In this document: positions 48,465-60,565 of the stretch, in pieces
Position numbering within the stretch: position 1 is the first letter of the stretch
Layout of the letters: each line of letters starts with the position of its first letter
Origin: Gigaspora margarita
Lineage: Eukaryota > Glomeromycota > Glomeromycetes > Diversisporales > Gigasporaceae
Length of the DNA: 64,000 bases
Assembly: GCA_009809945.1 (NCBI GenBank)
Contig: WTPW01000633.1
Coordinates: forward strand, 276,745 to 340,744
Reading direction: 5' to 3'
Notes under the pieces: model-generated
What the model was told of the DNA's origin: nothing
What the model saw: only the letters and a program-made list of their open reading frames with translations
The model's database searches: none
Made by a program: the position numbers and the translations under genes

Positions 48465-49354
48465 ATAGTCGGCCAATCGTTTTTCGACGATATCTCGCCA
48501 TCCACTGGGCCGATTTGGATGATCTAACCACCATTAGATGCGTCTCGACGATCTCTACAACTTTCAATTAGTGGACATGTATCGTTAACTTAGTAAGAAA
48601 AAAAGTTTTAGATGGAAGCACGCCACATTTCGCCTATAGCAATTTTCATATGTAATCTCTGTCACGGATTTTTTATATAGTCGGCCAATCGTTTTTCGAC
48701 GATAACTCGCCATCCACTGGGCCGATTTGGATGATCTAACCACAGTTAGATGCGTCTCGATAAGCTCTACAACTTTCAATTAGTGGGCACGTATCGTTAA
48801 CTTAGTAAGAAAAAANGTTTTAGATGGAAGCACGCCACATTTCGCCTATAGCAGTCACGGATTTTTATATAGTCGGCCAATCGTTTTTCGATGATAACTC
48901 GCCATCCACTGGGCCGATTTGGATGATCTAACCAATGTTAGATGCGGCTCGATGAGCTCTACAACTTTCAATTAGTGGACATGTATCGTTAACTTAGTAA
49001 GAAAAAACGTTTTAGATGGAAGCACGCCATATTTCGCCTTTTCTCTAGTTGACAGGCAGATTATCAATTAATTTTTCAAATCTTTAAAAAATTCATTTCA
49101 CACATCTAGTTTTAGCCAGTGCTCCGAATTGGGTTAGGTCAACCTGAAACCCAACCCAAAATTTTAGTTCAAGTTAGAAAATTTTGACCCAAAAGTTTTG
49201 GAAGGGTTTAGATAAGTTCAGGTTAAGAATTAATCTGACCTGACCCAACCAAAATTTATTATATAGTTTTCTTTAGAATAACATTTTTATATAAATATTT
49301 ATTAATGGTTTTTTTTTAATTCAAACTTTTTCCTATTAATTTATTTATATAGAT

Positions 49355-49677
49355 GATTATCATTCATCACTATTACGATACATCTCTACTCTGATTGACC
49401 AATCTTATTTGTTTGTTTTGATTTTACATTAACCAAAACAAAACAAATAACTGCTGGTTAAGATTAGGGTTAGGTTTTGGTAGGTGCAATAGTCAGAACA
49501 CTCTCCTAACCCAAAATTTTGCAAGGAATTTTTTTTGTTAAAAAAAAGCATAGTTTCATAGTCATAATTTTAAGTTAGAGATGATTTTATTAAAAAAATT
49601 GGTTCATTTTGATTTTACATTACATCTAATTCTGCATTCTAATTGGTCATTCAGGTGGTGATGCAATAAATGATAAC
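49355..49677. mobile_element. possible small element with TTATCATT ends
   Basis: Weak inverted similarity of GATTATCATTCATCAC and the complement of GGTGATGCAATAAATGATAA. It encloses TTAGGGTTAGG and a CAAAATTTTGCAAGGAATTT motif at 49512. Confidence 0.4.
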
Positions 49678-50446
49678 TCCATTTAAATTGCTAATATCAG
49701 AGTTGGGCAAGCTATATATCTGGTAAATTTTTACTGAATATTGGACATTTCCAATTTGTTCTATACAATGTCCAATGTCTATAAGGTGCAGCTTTAGTTG
49801 GCATAGGACAATGTCCATTACTTTTGCATAGAACAATTCAGACAGCTTTCCAATATCCAATATGCTTAAATACTAATTTTTTAAAATTTTCCTAGCATTA
49901 GTACATATGTTTGAAGATGAACTTGTGCAATATAAACCTATTGTGTCAATGATTTTGTGCAATGCAACAAATAATTTGAGAATTTTAATAATTATTTTTT
50001 ATTGATAGCTAATAATTTATGGTTCATATGACTTAAATGACTATCATTTTATATTATTTAAATTTTGGTCATTTCCAAATAACCCCATAACCAAATAACA
50101 GTTATTTTCAAATGACCAAGCTCATAAAAATTATCAAAATTAAATTTTCTAACATGAGATGATCAACCAGAGATAGCAAATTGAAAATCAATGCTGTATT
50201 TTTTTTTAAGTCTTTTTTTTCTAAGCCAATTTTTTTTTAATTTGTCTTTTTCTTTTTTTTTGAATTTTTACTTTTTTTTTTTTTATAATACTTAAAAATT
50301 GACCAATCAAGTTTACAAATTCCTATTTATGCCAATTCTGGTCCAATCCTATGTCCATTGCTTTTGATCAGACATTTGACTATGGAAATTAGACAGATTT
50401 CCATTGTTTAAATTCCATTTATGCCAACTCTAGCTAATATAAACAA
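49678..50446. other. interior of the hAT-like element
   Basis: Non-coding. It contains AAATAACC/GGTTATTT-type self-complementary words near 50060-50115, pyrimidine tracts near 50200-50285, and repeated GGACAT/ATGTCC words at 49740-49860. Confidence 0.4.
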
Positions 50447-50745
50447 GGATGTTTGAAGTTAATTTTTCTGTTAACATCATCCTCTCCTTCCCGTTGATGT
50501 CTCTAGTAAAATGAACATATAAAAAAAAGTAAACATTAAAAAAATGTATAATCAACAAAATAATGCGATAGAGTGTGATTTCAAATTCAACCTAAAATTA
50601 AGCTTAATTTAGGCTGAAATTCGAAATAACTTCCTATGAATTATTTTGCAGTTATATAGCAAATATTAAATAAAAAATATTCAAAACAAAAAAAAACAAG
50701 AATAATTAATTTAAAAGAAAATAAAATTTAAATAAAATAATTTAA

Positions 50746-51813
50746 CAGTCATAGGACATGTCCTTAAAAAATGGTCCAAATGTTGTTTATAATAAAAATT
50801 ATAATAAAAACATATGAATTTACTATAGATATGGAATAGAAGATTCTTTTAAATCTAACTTATTAACTTAAAATTAAATTTTTCGGGGGTATAGAACAAG
50901 GGGAGAAGAAAAAATTGGGCTTAAAGATTGAATTAAAATTTCGCCGATTTTGCACAAAACGAAAATGTAACTTCGCCAAAAGCGAATATTTTCCGATTTT
51001 AAGATGATGCATACATGTAAAATCATGCTCTGAACAACTTTACGTAGTCGAAGAAAGTATGTTACCTTGTAAGAAAAATGGGTTGTCTATGTGCTAAAGT
51101 TAAAATTTATCGTATTTCATAATACAACTTTTTTCCTTATTAGGTAACCTACTTTGGGCTCTTAAGCAAAGTTGTTCGGCATGTAATTTTACATCACATT
51201 TGAGATTGATTCGCGTTTTTCGGACCTTTTACTAGTGAAAAATGGGTTTAAAGTTGGAAAAAAAATTTTTTTCTAAAAAAAAATTTTTTTTTTAGAAAAA
51301 TTTTTTTTTTTCCAACTCTAAACCCATTTTTCACTAGTAAAAGGTCCGAAAAACGCGAATCAATCTCAAATGTGATGTAAAATTACATGCCGAACAACTT
51401 TGCTTAAGAGCCCAAAGTAGGTTACCTAATAAGGAAAAAAGTTGTATTATGAAATACGATAAATTTTAACTTTAGCACATAGACAACCCATTTTTCTTAC
51501 AAGGTAACATACTTTCTTCGACTACGTAAAGTTGTTCAGAGCATGATTTTACATGTATGCATCATCTTAAAATCGGAAAATATTCGCTTTTGGCGAAGTT
51601 ACATTTTCGTTTTGTGCAAAATCGGCGAAATTTTAATTCAATCTTTAAGCCCAATTTTTTCTTCTCCCCTTGTTCTATATCCCCGAAAAATTTAATTTTA
51701 AGTTAATAAGTTAGATTTAAAAGAATCTTCTATTCCATATCTATAGTAAATTCATATGTTTTTATTATAATTTTTATTATAAACAGCAATTAAAAGGACA
51801 TGTCCTATGACTG
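50746..51813. mobile_element. 1.07-kb palindromic element, copy 2
   Basis: Full-length inverted repeat, same family as 38527-39599, with the same CAGTCATAGGACATGTCC ends and an A/T centre near 51280. The arms differ at about one position in the ~230 bp nearest the centre, although the sequence differs from copy 1 at many positions. Confidence 0.9.
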
Positions 51814-51924
51814 GTTAATTTAAAAAATAAGGTTAAACTGAAAACTGAATTAAAAAAATAAATAATAATTTAAAAAAAAACAAGAAAAATAATTTTTTAA
51901 AAAAAACAAAAAAAAAACAAAAGA

Positions 51925-52190
51925 AAATAACTATTTATATATACACTATATGTATATACACAGGTACAAATTAATTGATTTGCAAATCTGCATAATATAT
52001 AAATTATAGACAAAATTAAACCTGATTTAAGGTTAGGGTTAGGGTGAGCTTTGGGATTGGAAGGGGTTATAGTTTATAATAAAATTTTGCAAGAAATATT
52101 TGTTGTTAGAGCTCAAAAAGTCATTTGTAAGCAAAATTTTAAGTTATCATATGTACCTATGTTTATACACTAGTGTACAAATAGTAATTG
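51925..52190. mobile_element. small inverted-repeat element
   Basis: Left AACTATTTATATATACACTA and right (inverse) ATTACTATTTGTACACTAGT pair and share AGGTACA further in. TTAGGGTTAGGGTGAG and a CAAAATTTTGCAAGAAAT motif lie inside. Confidence 0.55.
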
Positions 52191-52937
52191 CCAAAATAAA
52201 AATAAATAAAAAAAAATGAGAAAAATAATTTTTAAAAAAAATAAAAAATAAAATAAGTAACCAAAAATAAAGCTAAAATTTTAGTTCCTATTTGGCTCCT
52301 CTCATATGTGTTTATTTCAGTTTGCAATAAAAAAAATCTAAGACTAACTGCTGAAAAAGTTCTTCCAAAGTGTTTTTTATTTGATTGTAAAGGGCTAGAG
52401 AACTAGTATTAATGAGTAAGAAGAAATATTTAAATAAACATTTAACTTTTATAGAAATAACAATTATTCAAATCAATACTTTTTTACATGCATTTTTAAA
52501 GCATCTGATTAGTGATTTATCGACAAATAAGAACTTGGGGAATTAGTAAACCCAAAAATCTGATCTGTGATCGCTGCTAGATCATGAGAATTCTTGCTGT
52601 AAAAATTGTATGTGCGAAATTCTTTCTCTCGGATGAATACATTATATAATTAATTATTTATTTATTTATTTTGCTCCTCTCTTTTATAAGAGGAATGCAA
52701 TGATAACTATTGAATCAAATTTATCTGACCAATTAGCAACTCACCTAGAATCTCTAGACTAAAAAAATTAACTTGATGTCAATTTGTTATACTAGATTTA
52801 CTATATTAAAAATAGTTTGTTCAGTTTATATATTCGTTTAATTTGCCCCCTCACCCCTCTTCCGAGAAGTCCTGGAAAGTGAAGTTAACTGAAAATTAAC
52901 TTCAAATGGCCTAAATTCAATATACAGCCTAATATTA

Positions 52938-53138
52938 AATGTCACGGCTGATGCTGAAGCTATGACCTATTTTGATATAAAATTTAAAAATTTTTTTGAA
53001 TGTTTTTTTTTGTTTTTGTCTAATAGGGTTAGGGTAGGGTTTGGGTATAGATTTCATATTTATAGAGTATATATGGATTTTTGCAGGGCTTATAGTTTCA
53101 AATCGAGACCCCATAGCTTCAGCATCAGCCGTGACATT
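52938..53138. mobile_element. young MITE with perfect 27-bp inverted repeats
   Basis: The ends AATGTCACGGCTGATGCTGA (continuing to 27 bp) are perfectly inverted at the right. Flanks TAATATTA and AAATATTA match at 7/8. About 200 bp; the centre has TTAGGGTAGGGTTTGGG. Perfect ends suggest recent insertion. Confidence 0.85.
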
Positions 53139-53389
53139 AAATATTATCAACAATTATTTTTTCTTTTATAAACTAAACGATATTTTTAAATATCTTTGAT
53201 TTATATTAGAATTTTAATATTAAGATTTTAAAACTTTAGCATGTTGGCCTTAAAAATTCGGGTCGGGTTCGGTTCGGGTTGAAATGCTAACCCGAAAGTT
53301 TTTAACCCGAACCGACCCGAAATTTCGGGTCGGGTTCGGGTTGGCTAAACCCCGACCCGACACGACCCGTTCGGAGCACTAGTTTTAGC

Positions 53390-54740
53390 TGCAGAGCTTT
53401 CTAAATGTGTAAAGGAAACTTGAACCTATCCTGGTTGATCTTTAAATTTTTTTTTAAATGATTCGTTCTTTATAATAAAGAATTCTTTATTGTATCATAT
53501 CTCTTAGTTGTATTGTCTGAATAATGCTTATTTGGTTTCACATATTATATTACATCTATGCTTGCTGAGAGCTTGAATCTATGATTTCATCCATTTATTT
53601 ATACACATACTTTATTTACCCTGTAAAAATTTTTTGCGAAGATTACCATTATTTCTCCATACAATTTGTGAAAATTTCGTGAATCTACAACAACCTGATC
53701 AATAAAATCTAGACGAGTCGATAATCTCCATGATCAAAGGTTATAAATTCCGTGAATATGCAACATTATCATATTAAGTTACTTGGTACTCATTGATCTG
53801 ACTCTCCTGAACTAAGCTACACCATTGATAAACTTGATTAACTGGAATGTGAAATCATCACGCGATTGAAACAGATTTCACGTGAACTGCATTTTTTTTA
53901 AGCATGGTCCGTAGATTGTCATTTTTCGTCTGGCTAGGGTAACTACCCAGGTGATCACCTGGGTGACTCAATCTTATATTTTCTGTACAGATCAGATTAC
54001 TAAGAATGTCTTATTTGGGGGTTCTTTTTTTTACATAAATTTTCAGAGTTGCAGACTTTCAATCATTAAAGCAGATAAAGAATTTAATAAGTTCATGATT
54101 TTCCCATCTCTTGCCATGCTGAAAAACTTAAAAATTTTCCAGATTTACAGAATTACGAGATCCATTCTAATCAAATCCTTAATTTTTGCCAATTACGGAA
54201 TTAGAATTTAGAATTTCCATATCACATGGAGAATATGAAATCATTTGAAATTATATGCGATTGGAATGTTTTTTTTTAATCCCGCAGATGGAACGCCATA
54301 TGGTGTATGCTTTAATATGTTAAAATATCCTTACATATTTAGGCATACATGTGTTTTTTTTGAATTTTCATATATTAAGTACATACGTACGCAAGTGCTG
54401 TACGTACGTACGTACTGTGCGTATGTTATTATATACTTAATTGAAAAATTTTAGTTCACTATTAATTGATAACCAATATGAACTTTGGTTTAGTGAGACC
54501 ACTATTTATGCGCGCAAGTTCATGTACACATGCTCAATGCACGTAAAACGCGGTACAACTTATGTATGTACAATTAATAATTTCGAAATTCTTAAATTTT
54601 TGCATTATTAAAATATTTTTTATTTTATTTTTCTTTCCTTGAATAGTTGACGTGAAACTTAATTTACTGAAAAGCAGGGGATGAGTATTATTTTCAATTC
54701 TAAAAATAGGAATAAAGAATAAAATTAAGTTCTTCAACAT
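53390..54740. other. intergenic, with a short palindrome and ACGT repeats
   Basis: About 53932-53968 holds GGGTAACTACCCAGGTGATC/ACCTGGGTGAC, a relative of the element ends at 43350. 54380-54425 holds runs of GTACGTAC. Short open frames at 53951-54454 have no support. Confidence 0.45.
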
Positions 54741-55127
54741 ACCATAAATTCTCGAAATAGCGAGCATGAGCGTTATTTTGAAAATTGGACCCTCTAAAAT
54801 GGTTGTTACTCAATTTCCGAAAGTTATTTCCCCGACATCACATTGGGTTAGAGTTAGCATTTGCAGCTACACATTTTTAGCAGATTGTTACCCTATGTGA
54901 TTTCGATAAGCGGTCTGTCGGGAAATAATTTTCAAGGAACTGTACTGTAACCCTAAAAATAATACAGGAAATTTAAAATAACGCGCACCCCATACATTAA
55001 TATCATGTTTACGTGTATAGTTTAATTTATTAAAATTAATTGACCTTATATTCGAAATAACGCCCATGGGCGTACTCGAAATCGCACGCAGGTATTCAAA
55101 ATAATGCGCAGATGCGAGAATTTATGG
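54741..55127. mobile_element. MITE, relative of the one in the MFS intron
   Basis: Left CCATAAATTCTCGAAATAGC and right GCGAGAATTTATGG are inverted repeats, with GAAATAACGC words inside as in 5944-6245. It contains TTGGGTTAGAGTTAGC. Non-coding. Confidence 0.7.
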
Positions 55128-56504
55128 CTCGTAAAATAGTACAAATTCTAGAATAAATATTTATTGTTGCATATTTATGTACGTACTGCGTTTTAGTTAA
55201 AATGTGTTACATGCACATAAAATTAGAATCGGAATATAGAATTTTTCTTTAACACTTATATTTGTTTTCTTTCCAAGATAATGAATTCTAGATTCTAAAC
55301 TGGATACAGAATGAAGCTCCTTAACGTTAATATACCATATAACAGGTCATATGACTTATTTTATATACGTACGTATGCCGAATATGTGTATACCGATATC
55401 GGGTTTTTGCTTCCAGAAATATACTAATCGACAATAAATTAATGGATGTGCATATTGATATACATTTCCTTAACACTAATTGGTGCATCATTTTAGGTAA
55501 CATTGTTTGAATACTGTATATAGGTTTCGTAATACTGTGGGGATAAGCATATATTCGGGATAACTAGAATTCACAGATTAATATTATATTAATATATTGG
55601 TTTAAAACACGCATGTGCGCATATGAAATTTACATTGTGTACGGACTTACGTACTTGCGTCAGTACATACACTTCGTATACGAAAATTTATAATCATTAT
55701 GTATATGCATACATGAATACGTATACACAATTTACCAATAGAAATTTGATTAATTCCCTGAATTTAAACATTACTCCGTTATTTTTTGGCGAATTAAAAT
55801 TCTGAAGCAAACTTACAGTAATCTAACAAATTTGGCAATTCATTGTCCAAATTCTCTCTTTTATGTGATAAAATGAACAAATACATTCTAGAAACTTAAA
55901 TATCTTATTGTACAGTAATTACATAACAGCATATTATGGTTTACACATTTAATAGTCACGCAAATTATGATTTAGATTTCTGTATAGTATAAATATTCTA
56001 GATTTAAATTTTCAGTTAATAACATTAATTTTAAGTTAATTGCACATTATTATGATTTTCGAACATGGGTAACTTTAATGGAATCATATTATTCATCTAA
56101 TTCATAAATTGTTATTCGACACAAAATTTTCATGTTAAACAACCTAAATTAATTTTTTTTTTTTTTTGCAATAAGATTTTCCTAATCAACCTATAGACCC
56201 CTCGAATTAAAATTTATAATCGAGATTTTTTTTCCAAATTAATTTATATTCTTATATTAAATTTATTAACCATCCTTGCCAATCATTTCGAATGTTTGTT
56301 TAGTACTTAATATACCTTAAAAAAATCAAAACTATATAGGATCTATTTACAATAAATACTTAACATGAAATCACATTACGGAATGTTTTTCTTTCTTTAA
56401 ATAATGTGCTTATCATTTTACATACAAATAAATATTTTGTAAATATATATATAAAAACAAACTTTATATAATCTTTGGACATACAAATTTCACAAAGAAA
56501 AAAA
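55128..56504. other. intergenic region upstream of the MFS symporter
   Basis: AT-rich with no gene. It should contain the promoter of the gene at 56505. No specific control site is recognised beyond T-rich tracts near 56155. Confidence 0.5.
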
Positions 56505-58426
56505 ATGGCAGAACGAAAAGAAAATGATGCACACGAAGAAGCAAGTTATGATAAAACTTTAGAGAAAAGAGTTGTTAGGAAATGTGATGTTTACATGCTA
56601 CGTATGTTTCGATATTTATATAATTAATTCAATAGTTTTGTTGTATTTTGATTTTACTCATATAGAAAACTTTCTTAATTAGCTATTTTGACCACGGTAT
56701 ACCTTTTGGGTGTTATCGATCGTACTAACGTAGGAAATGCTGTGATAGCAGGATTCGATTATAAATTCTTGAATACCACACCTGCACTTTATAATTTCGC
56801 CATAGCAATGTATTTCATCTCTTATATGCTATTCGAAATCCCTGCAAGTTTAGTAACCAAAATTTTAGGGTTTCAAGTTTGGTTGCCAATAATAATGGTA
56901 TGTTGGGCGGTTGCTGCCATGGCTCAAGCTGCATGTACAACTGTAGAGCATTTAATTATAGTTAGATTTTTTTTAGGTTGGCATTATAATTATATATGAT
57001 ATAATGATTAATTGTATTATATTATTTATTTAAGTCATTAAAATATTTATTCATTTATTAATATAGGAATGGCTGAAGCAGGATTTCCCCCATCTGTAAT
57101 AGGTTATGTCGGTTCATTTTATGCCAGAAGAGAATTAACCTTAAGATATTCTTTCTTTATGTCCTTAATTACTCTCTCTGGCGCAATTGGTGGTATCGCT
57201 GTAAGTTTTTAATTTCTATCACAATTGATAATATAATTAAATTGATAATACATTAGATACTATAAAATATAGTTCATTAAATAATTTAAACCACTTTAAA
57301 TAATTCAAATTTTATTAACAGTTAATAATAATTATAAAATTCTATAGGCATACTTCATTGTTCAAATTTCAGGGACATCATTGCACGGGTACCAATGGTT
57401 ATTTATACTTGAGAGTATACCAACTATTATTACTGCCATAGTTGTTGCTTTATTCATGACTCGTGGTCCTGGAGATGCTCGTTTTCTTACACCTGAGGAA
57501 CGTAAATTTGCCGTTGAACGTCTAAGACCAGAAGGAGGTCCTGCTGAAATAGATCGTAACACTGCTAAAACTCAAATAAAACTTGCATTTACTGATTTGC
57601 AAGTTTACGTTTATCTATTAATGTTGTTACTTGCTTCTATCCCATTCAACACTCTTAGTTTTTTCCTTCCAACCTTAGTTAAACAACTTGGATATACTAG
57701 TGTACAAGCTCAATTAATGGTTGTACCGACACTTCTTGCTGCAACTGTCTGGATGATTTTTAATTCTTGGGCATCAGATAGATATCAAACAAGAGCTTTG
57801 AATTTAATGATATCACATACAATGTCTATAATTGGATTGATAGGAATGATAGCAACTGATGCTAAAAATCCTAGTTTATATCCTTTAAGATATTTTTTCA
57901 CGGTCATTTTGGCATGTGGGGCGTACTCTGTGTTACCAGTAATTTTTAGTTGGTTCTCTTGTAATATTCGTTAGTAATCAATATTAATTTTATTTAATAT
58001 TTGTTAAACATTAATATTTTTTAATATCTACTAATTAAATTTTTATCTTAAATTCACAAATTAGTTGGTCAATATAAGCGTAACGTGTCGATTGCAATAA
58101 TATTAACCATGGCTAATACTGGAGCTCTCGTTGGAGTTCAAATTTTCCCAGCTACTGATGCCCCCGCATTTATTAAGGGAAATGTCATATGCTTATCCAC
58201 TGTTCTCGCACAAGTTATTTTGGTTATTGGAATGAAATTTTATATAGAATCATTAAATAAGAAACGTGATTTGGCTGTATTAGATAAACATAATTATAAA
58301 TATGATAATGAATTAAAGAATAATAAAAAGAGACTTAGAGAAATAGCCATGAAATTAGTAGAAGACGAACCAAGGTTTGATGAGGTGTTATGTGATAGGC
58401 ATCCTAATTGGAGGTACATTTCCTAA
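56505..58426 (+). CDS. MFS anion:cation symporter (allantoate/nicotinate permease-like)
   Basis: Five exons: 56505-56601, 56683-56976, 57067-57200, 57348-57969, 58065-58426, all GT-AG, giving 502 residues. The N-terminus is short, charged and cytosolic, followed by CDVYMLPILTTVYLLGVIDR. DRTNVGNA (from residue 45) and FLGMAEAGFPPSV are hallmarks of the fungal anion:cation symporter group (TC 2.A.1.14: Dal5, Tna1, Fen2 type). A mid-protein loop (LTPEERKFAVERLRPEGG) separates the two six-helix halves, and the C-terminus is charged. Expected role: proton-driven uptake of an organic anion such as a vitamin, allantoate or small peptide at the plasma membrane. The substrate cannot be read from sequence. 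The start is the first ATG in frame, in an A-rich context. The frame is open through all exons, so it looks functional. It is unrelated at subfamily level to the broken DHA1 copies at the left end. Confidence 0.88.
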
Positions 58427-58672
58427 GAACATTGGTCGAATATATATGGACATTGAATCATTCCGAATTCTTTCACAGTAATTAAGCAGTGGTTAAAATG
58501 AAAGTTTATAGTTATGTATTTAGGGGATGACAAAATTTTCAATATTTGCTTGTCTATTATCAATTTAATTTAACAAATTTTATTAACTTGTAATAATAAT
58601 AATAAATTTAAATAATGCAAATATTTTCTTCTATTATAATATTTGATTTTATTTGATTTTAATGGATTTATC

Positions 58673-58907
58673 AGGGGTTTGGGTCAAAATTCCGACAAAC
58701 AAATTCCGACAAACAAATTCCGACAGGTCATAATCCCGATAATCAAAAAGTTTTCCTTGATCAATTTTACTATATAATCACCTAACCCTAAATGAACTAA
58801 TAATTTTTTTTTTTTGACGGGATTGTCGGAATTTTTACTGTCGGGATTTTTTGTCGAGATTATGACCTATCGGGATTTTGTTTGTCGGGATTTTGGCTTG
58901 CACCCTT
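58673..58907. mobile_element. MITE made of CAAATTCCGACA repeats
   Basis: Left AGGGGTTTGGGTCAAAATTC and right (inverse) AAGGGTGCAAGCCAAAATCC pair, followed inward on both sides by repeated ACAAACAAATTCCGACA-type words. 235 bp; centre CACCTAACCCTAAATG. It lies ~250 bp downstream of the symporter stop codon. Confidence 0.7.
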
Positions 58908-59478
58908 TATTCAGACGTTAATCAATCTTGCTACGAGACTGAGTGTCACGGGGTTAAGCGATATAGGGTTAACTACACCGAAATCTGTCTCGATAGAACA
59001 CTCGCTTATTTATTTCTGTTACGAAAGATTAAGTATTTTATTTGCTTTATTAAATGTGTCCTTGCGTGAAAGTATTCTAGAGTCTCCCTGCTCTTCTATT
59101 TTTACAGTTATTATTACGTTATATGATAATCACTCTAATATGCTATTACTAATTATATAGTCTATTTAACTCTATACTCTATACTTTGCTATCGTCATTA
59201 TTTTGCAAGGTTATTTCGATCGTCACTATTACCGTCACTCACGTGACACTGAGGAACAAAAAATAATCTTCAATATATTTTTGATCAAATATGCACTTCG
59301 CTATATTGAGCTAAAATTTGATAATTTCGAAATAAAAAACTTTAATTCTTTATTATATTGAAACTTTACTATATCGAAAATTCATTATAATTTGCTCATT
59401 TTTGTGTGATCTTGTAGCAATGAAAACTATTATAAATTATCTTTTCTATGCGAAACGTGAGCTTTCCTAGGACATAGT
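58908..59478. other. intergenic, possible remnant element
   Basis: CTGAGTGTCACG (about 58938) and CGTGACACTGAG (about 59241) are inverted, hinting at a ~310-bp element; evidence is weak. Open frames here are unsupported. Confidence 0.35.
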
Positions 59479-59482
59479 ACGT

Positions 59483-60070
59483 TGTGAGACCCGAAACGTG
59501 ACCTGAACGTAGGCACGTGCCCGTGTGATCCGGAATTCCTAATTTGGGGTTGCCGGCAGAATTCCTGGAATTTCTGGAATTCGAGGAAATCACAGGAGTC
59601 GGAAAATTCGGGGGATTTTTGGAAAACGGATGATATCAAGGATTATAATAATAACAATAATGTTAAGAATATTAATGATCCTAAGAATCTTGGTGATAAT
59701 AATAATAATAATAATAATAAAGAGAATTCTGGCATGTAAAAATAGAACTCGAATTATTATAAATAAAGGCCTTTTGGCACTTTGGGAACGACATTCAATT
59801 CCCACCTTTGCCTTAATAAATCACATATACTATTTAAACGTTCCTTTATTTGTCTTTAATAAATAATACAAGTACATAGTCGATACATAATAAACTCGTA
59901 TACATTCGTTAATCGCTATACTACGCTTATTCTTGACTAAACTATCCCGAAACTCTACCAACCACTCGCCCAAATCTAACACGCCTTTTTCGACCCCTAT
60001 GTAACCGAAACTTCGGTTACACGAAGCATAAACCGACCCATCGATAGACCTGCCGATTTGAGGGTTGTCA
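59483..60070 (+). mobile_element. solo LTR of a retroelement
   Basis: 588 bp starting TGTGAGACC and ending GGTTGTCA, flanked by ACGT on both sides (59479-59482, 60071-60074). It has a TATAAATAAAGG box near 59758 and a GTAACCGAAACTTCGGTTAC hairpin near 60001. The 4-bp duplication agrees with the gypsy element at 13.3 kb. No internal region remains, so it is a solo LTR left by recombination. Confidence 0.75.
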
Positions 60071-60074
60071 ACGT

Positions 60075-60565
60075 ATCAAGAAACCGTTTGATCGCATATA
60101 AATTGTTCCGAACAGATTTTCAAGGGTAGAATTAATGCCGACTGACCTTAACAAATGTTAAATGATTTTGTGCAACTCAAATCCCTACTACGTATATATA
60201 TGCAACAAAATATTGTTAACACTAAAATCTAATTAAAATTTGTTCACAAAGCAAAGACTTATTATCTAAGACGAGGTTCTTAGAAATTACGTACGTACGT
60301 ACTCTACCTTTAGCACGACTTCTAGATGCTATGTAAAATTTTTATTAAGTGATTCATCATAAAAACATCTTGTAATCTTTTAATATCGTGCCTATTCTTT
60401 ATATTGCTTATCTTCTCATTATACCAATATCAACGGAATCGAACTTGCTCATTACATAAAACACTATTACATATACAAACTTTACCTATACAGAGAGTCA
60501 CATATGCTACGTTCCCCCAATCACAATCTTATCCAATTGACATTCAATTTTATGATGATCTCATC
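60075..60565. other. intergenic, nothing recognised
   Basis: AT-rich with one ACGTACGTACGT run near 60293. No gene. Confidence 0.45.

Larger units (their letters stand above)
46127..49067. mobile_element. element flanked by TTAA with compound terminal repeats
   Basis: The ends TTGTTAATCTACTTGTCAAC and (inverse) TTGATAATCTGCCTGTCAAC are each flanked by TTAA (46123-46126, 49068-49071), the duplication typical of piggyBac-like elements. Inward lie ~180-bp sub-repeats, two at the left (about 46155-46335, 46372-46537) and three inverted at the right (about 48462-48640, 48672-48860, 48867-49040). The core holds a minisatellite and protein-like scraps (near 48080-48180: EELDDSEDETERISENEF), but no intact transposase. 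Confidence 0.65.
50447..52911. mobile_element. DNA element with TTTGAAGTTAATTTT ends, complete copy
   Basis: Left end GGATGTTTGAAGTTAATTTT and inverted right end (GGCCATTTGAAGTTAATTTT). It is the relative of 9529-11895. It carries the palindrome 50746-51813 and a small element at ~51925-52190, and preserves the empty site for the foldback found in the 9.5-kb copy. Confidence 0.7.
49117..53381. mobile_element. hAT-like element with perfect 8-bp target duplication, host to nested elements
   Basis: The ends CAGTGCTCCGAA and TTCGGAGCACTA are flanked by identical GTTTTAGC (49109-49116 and 53382-53389). Sub-terminal regions are GGGTTCGGGTT/AACCCGACCC-type words on both sides. Inside lie elements at ~49355, 50447 (itself hosting two more) and 52938. 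No transposase is recognised. Confidence 0.8.

Noticed and set aside
52935-53171. Two antiparallel open frames of ~70 residues
   Set aside because: They lie within a MITE with perfect inverted repeats and read its ends; no coding signal.
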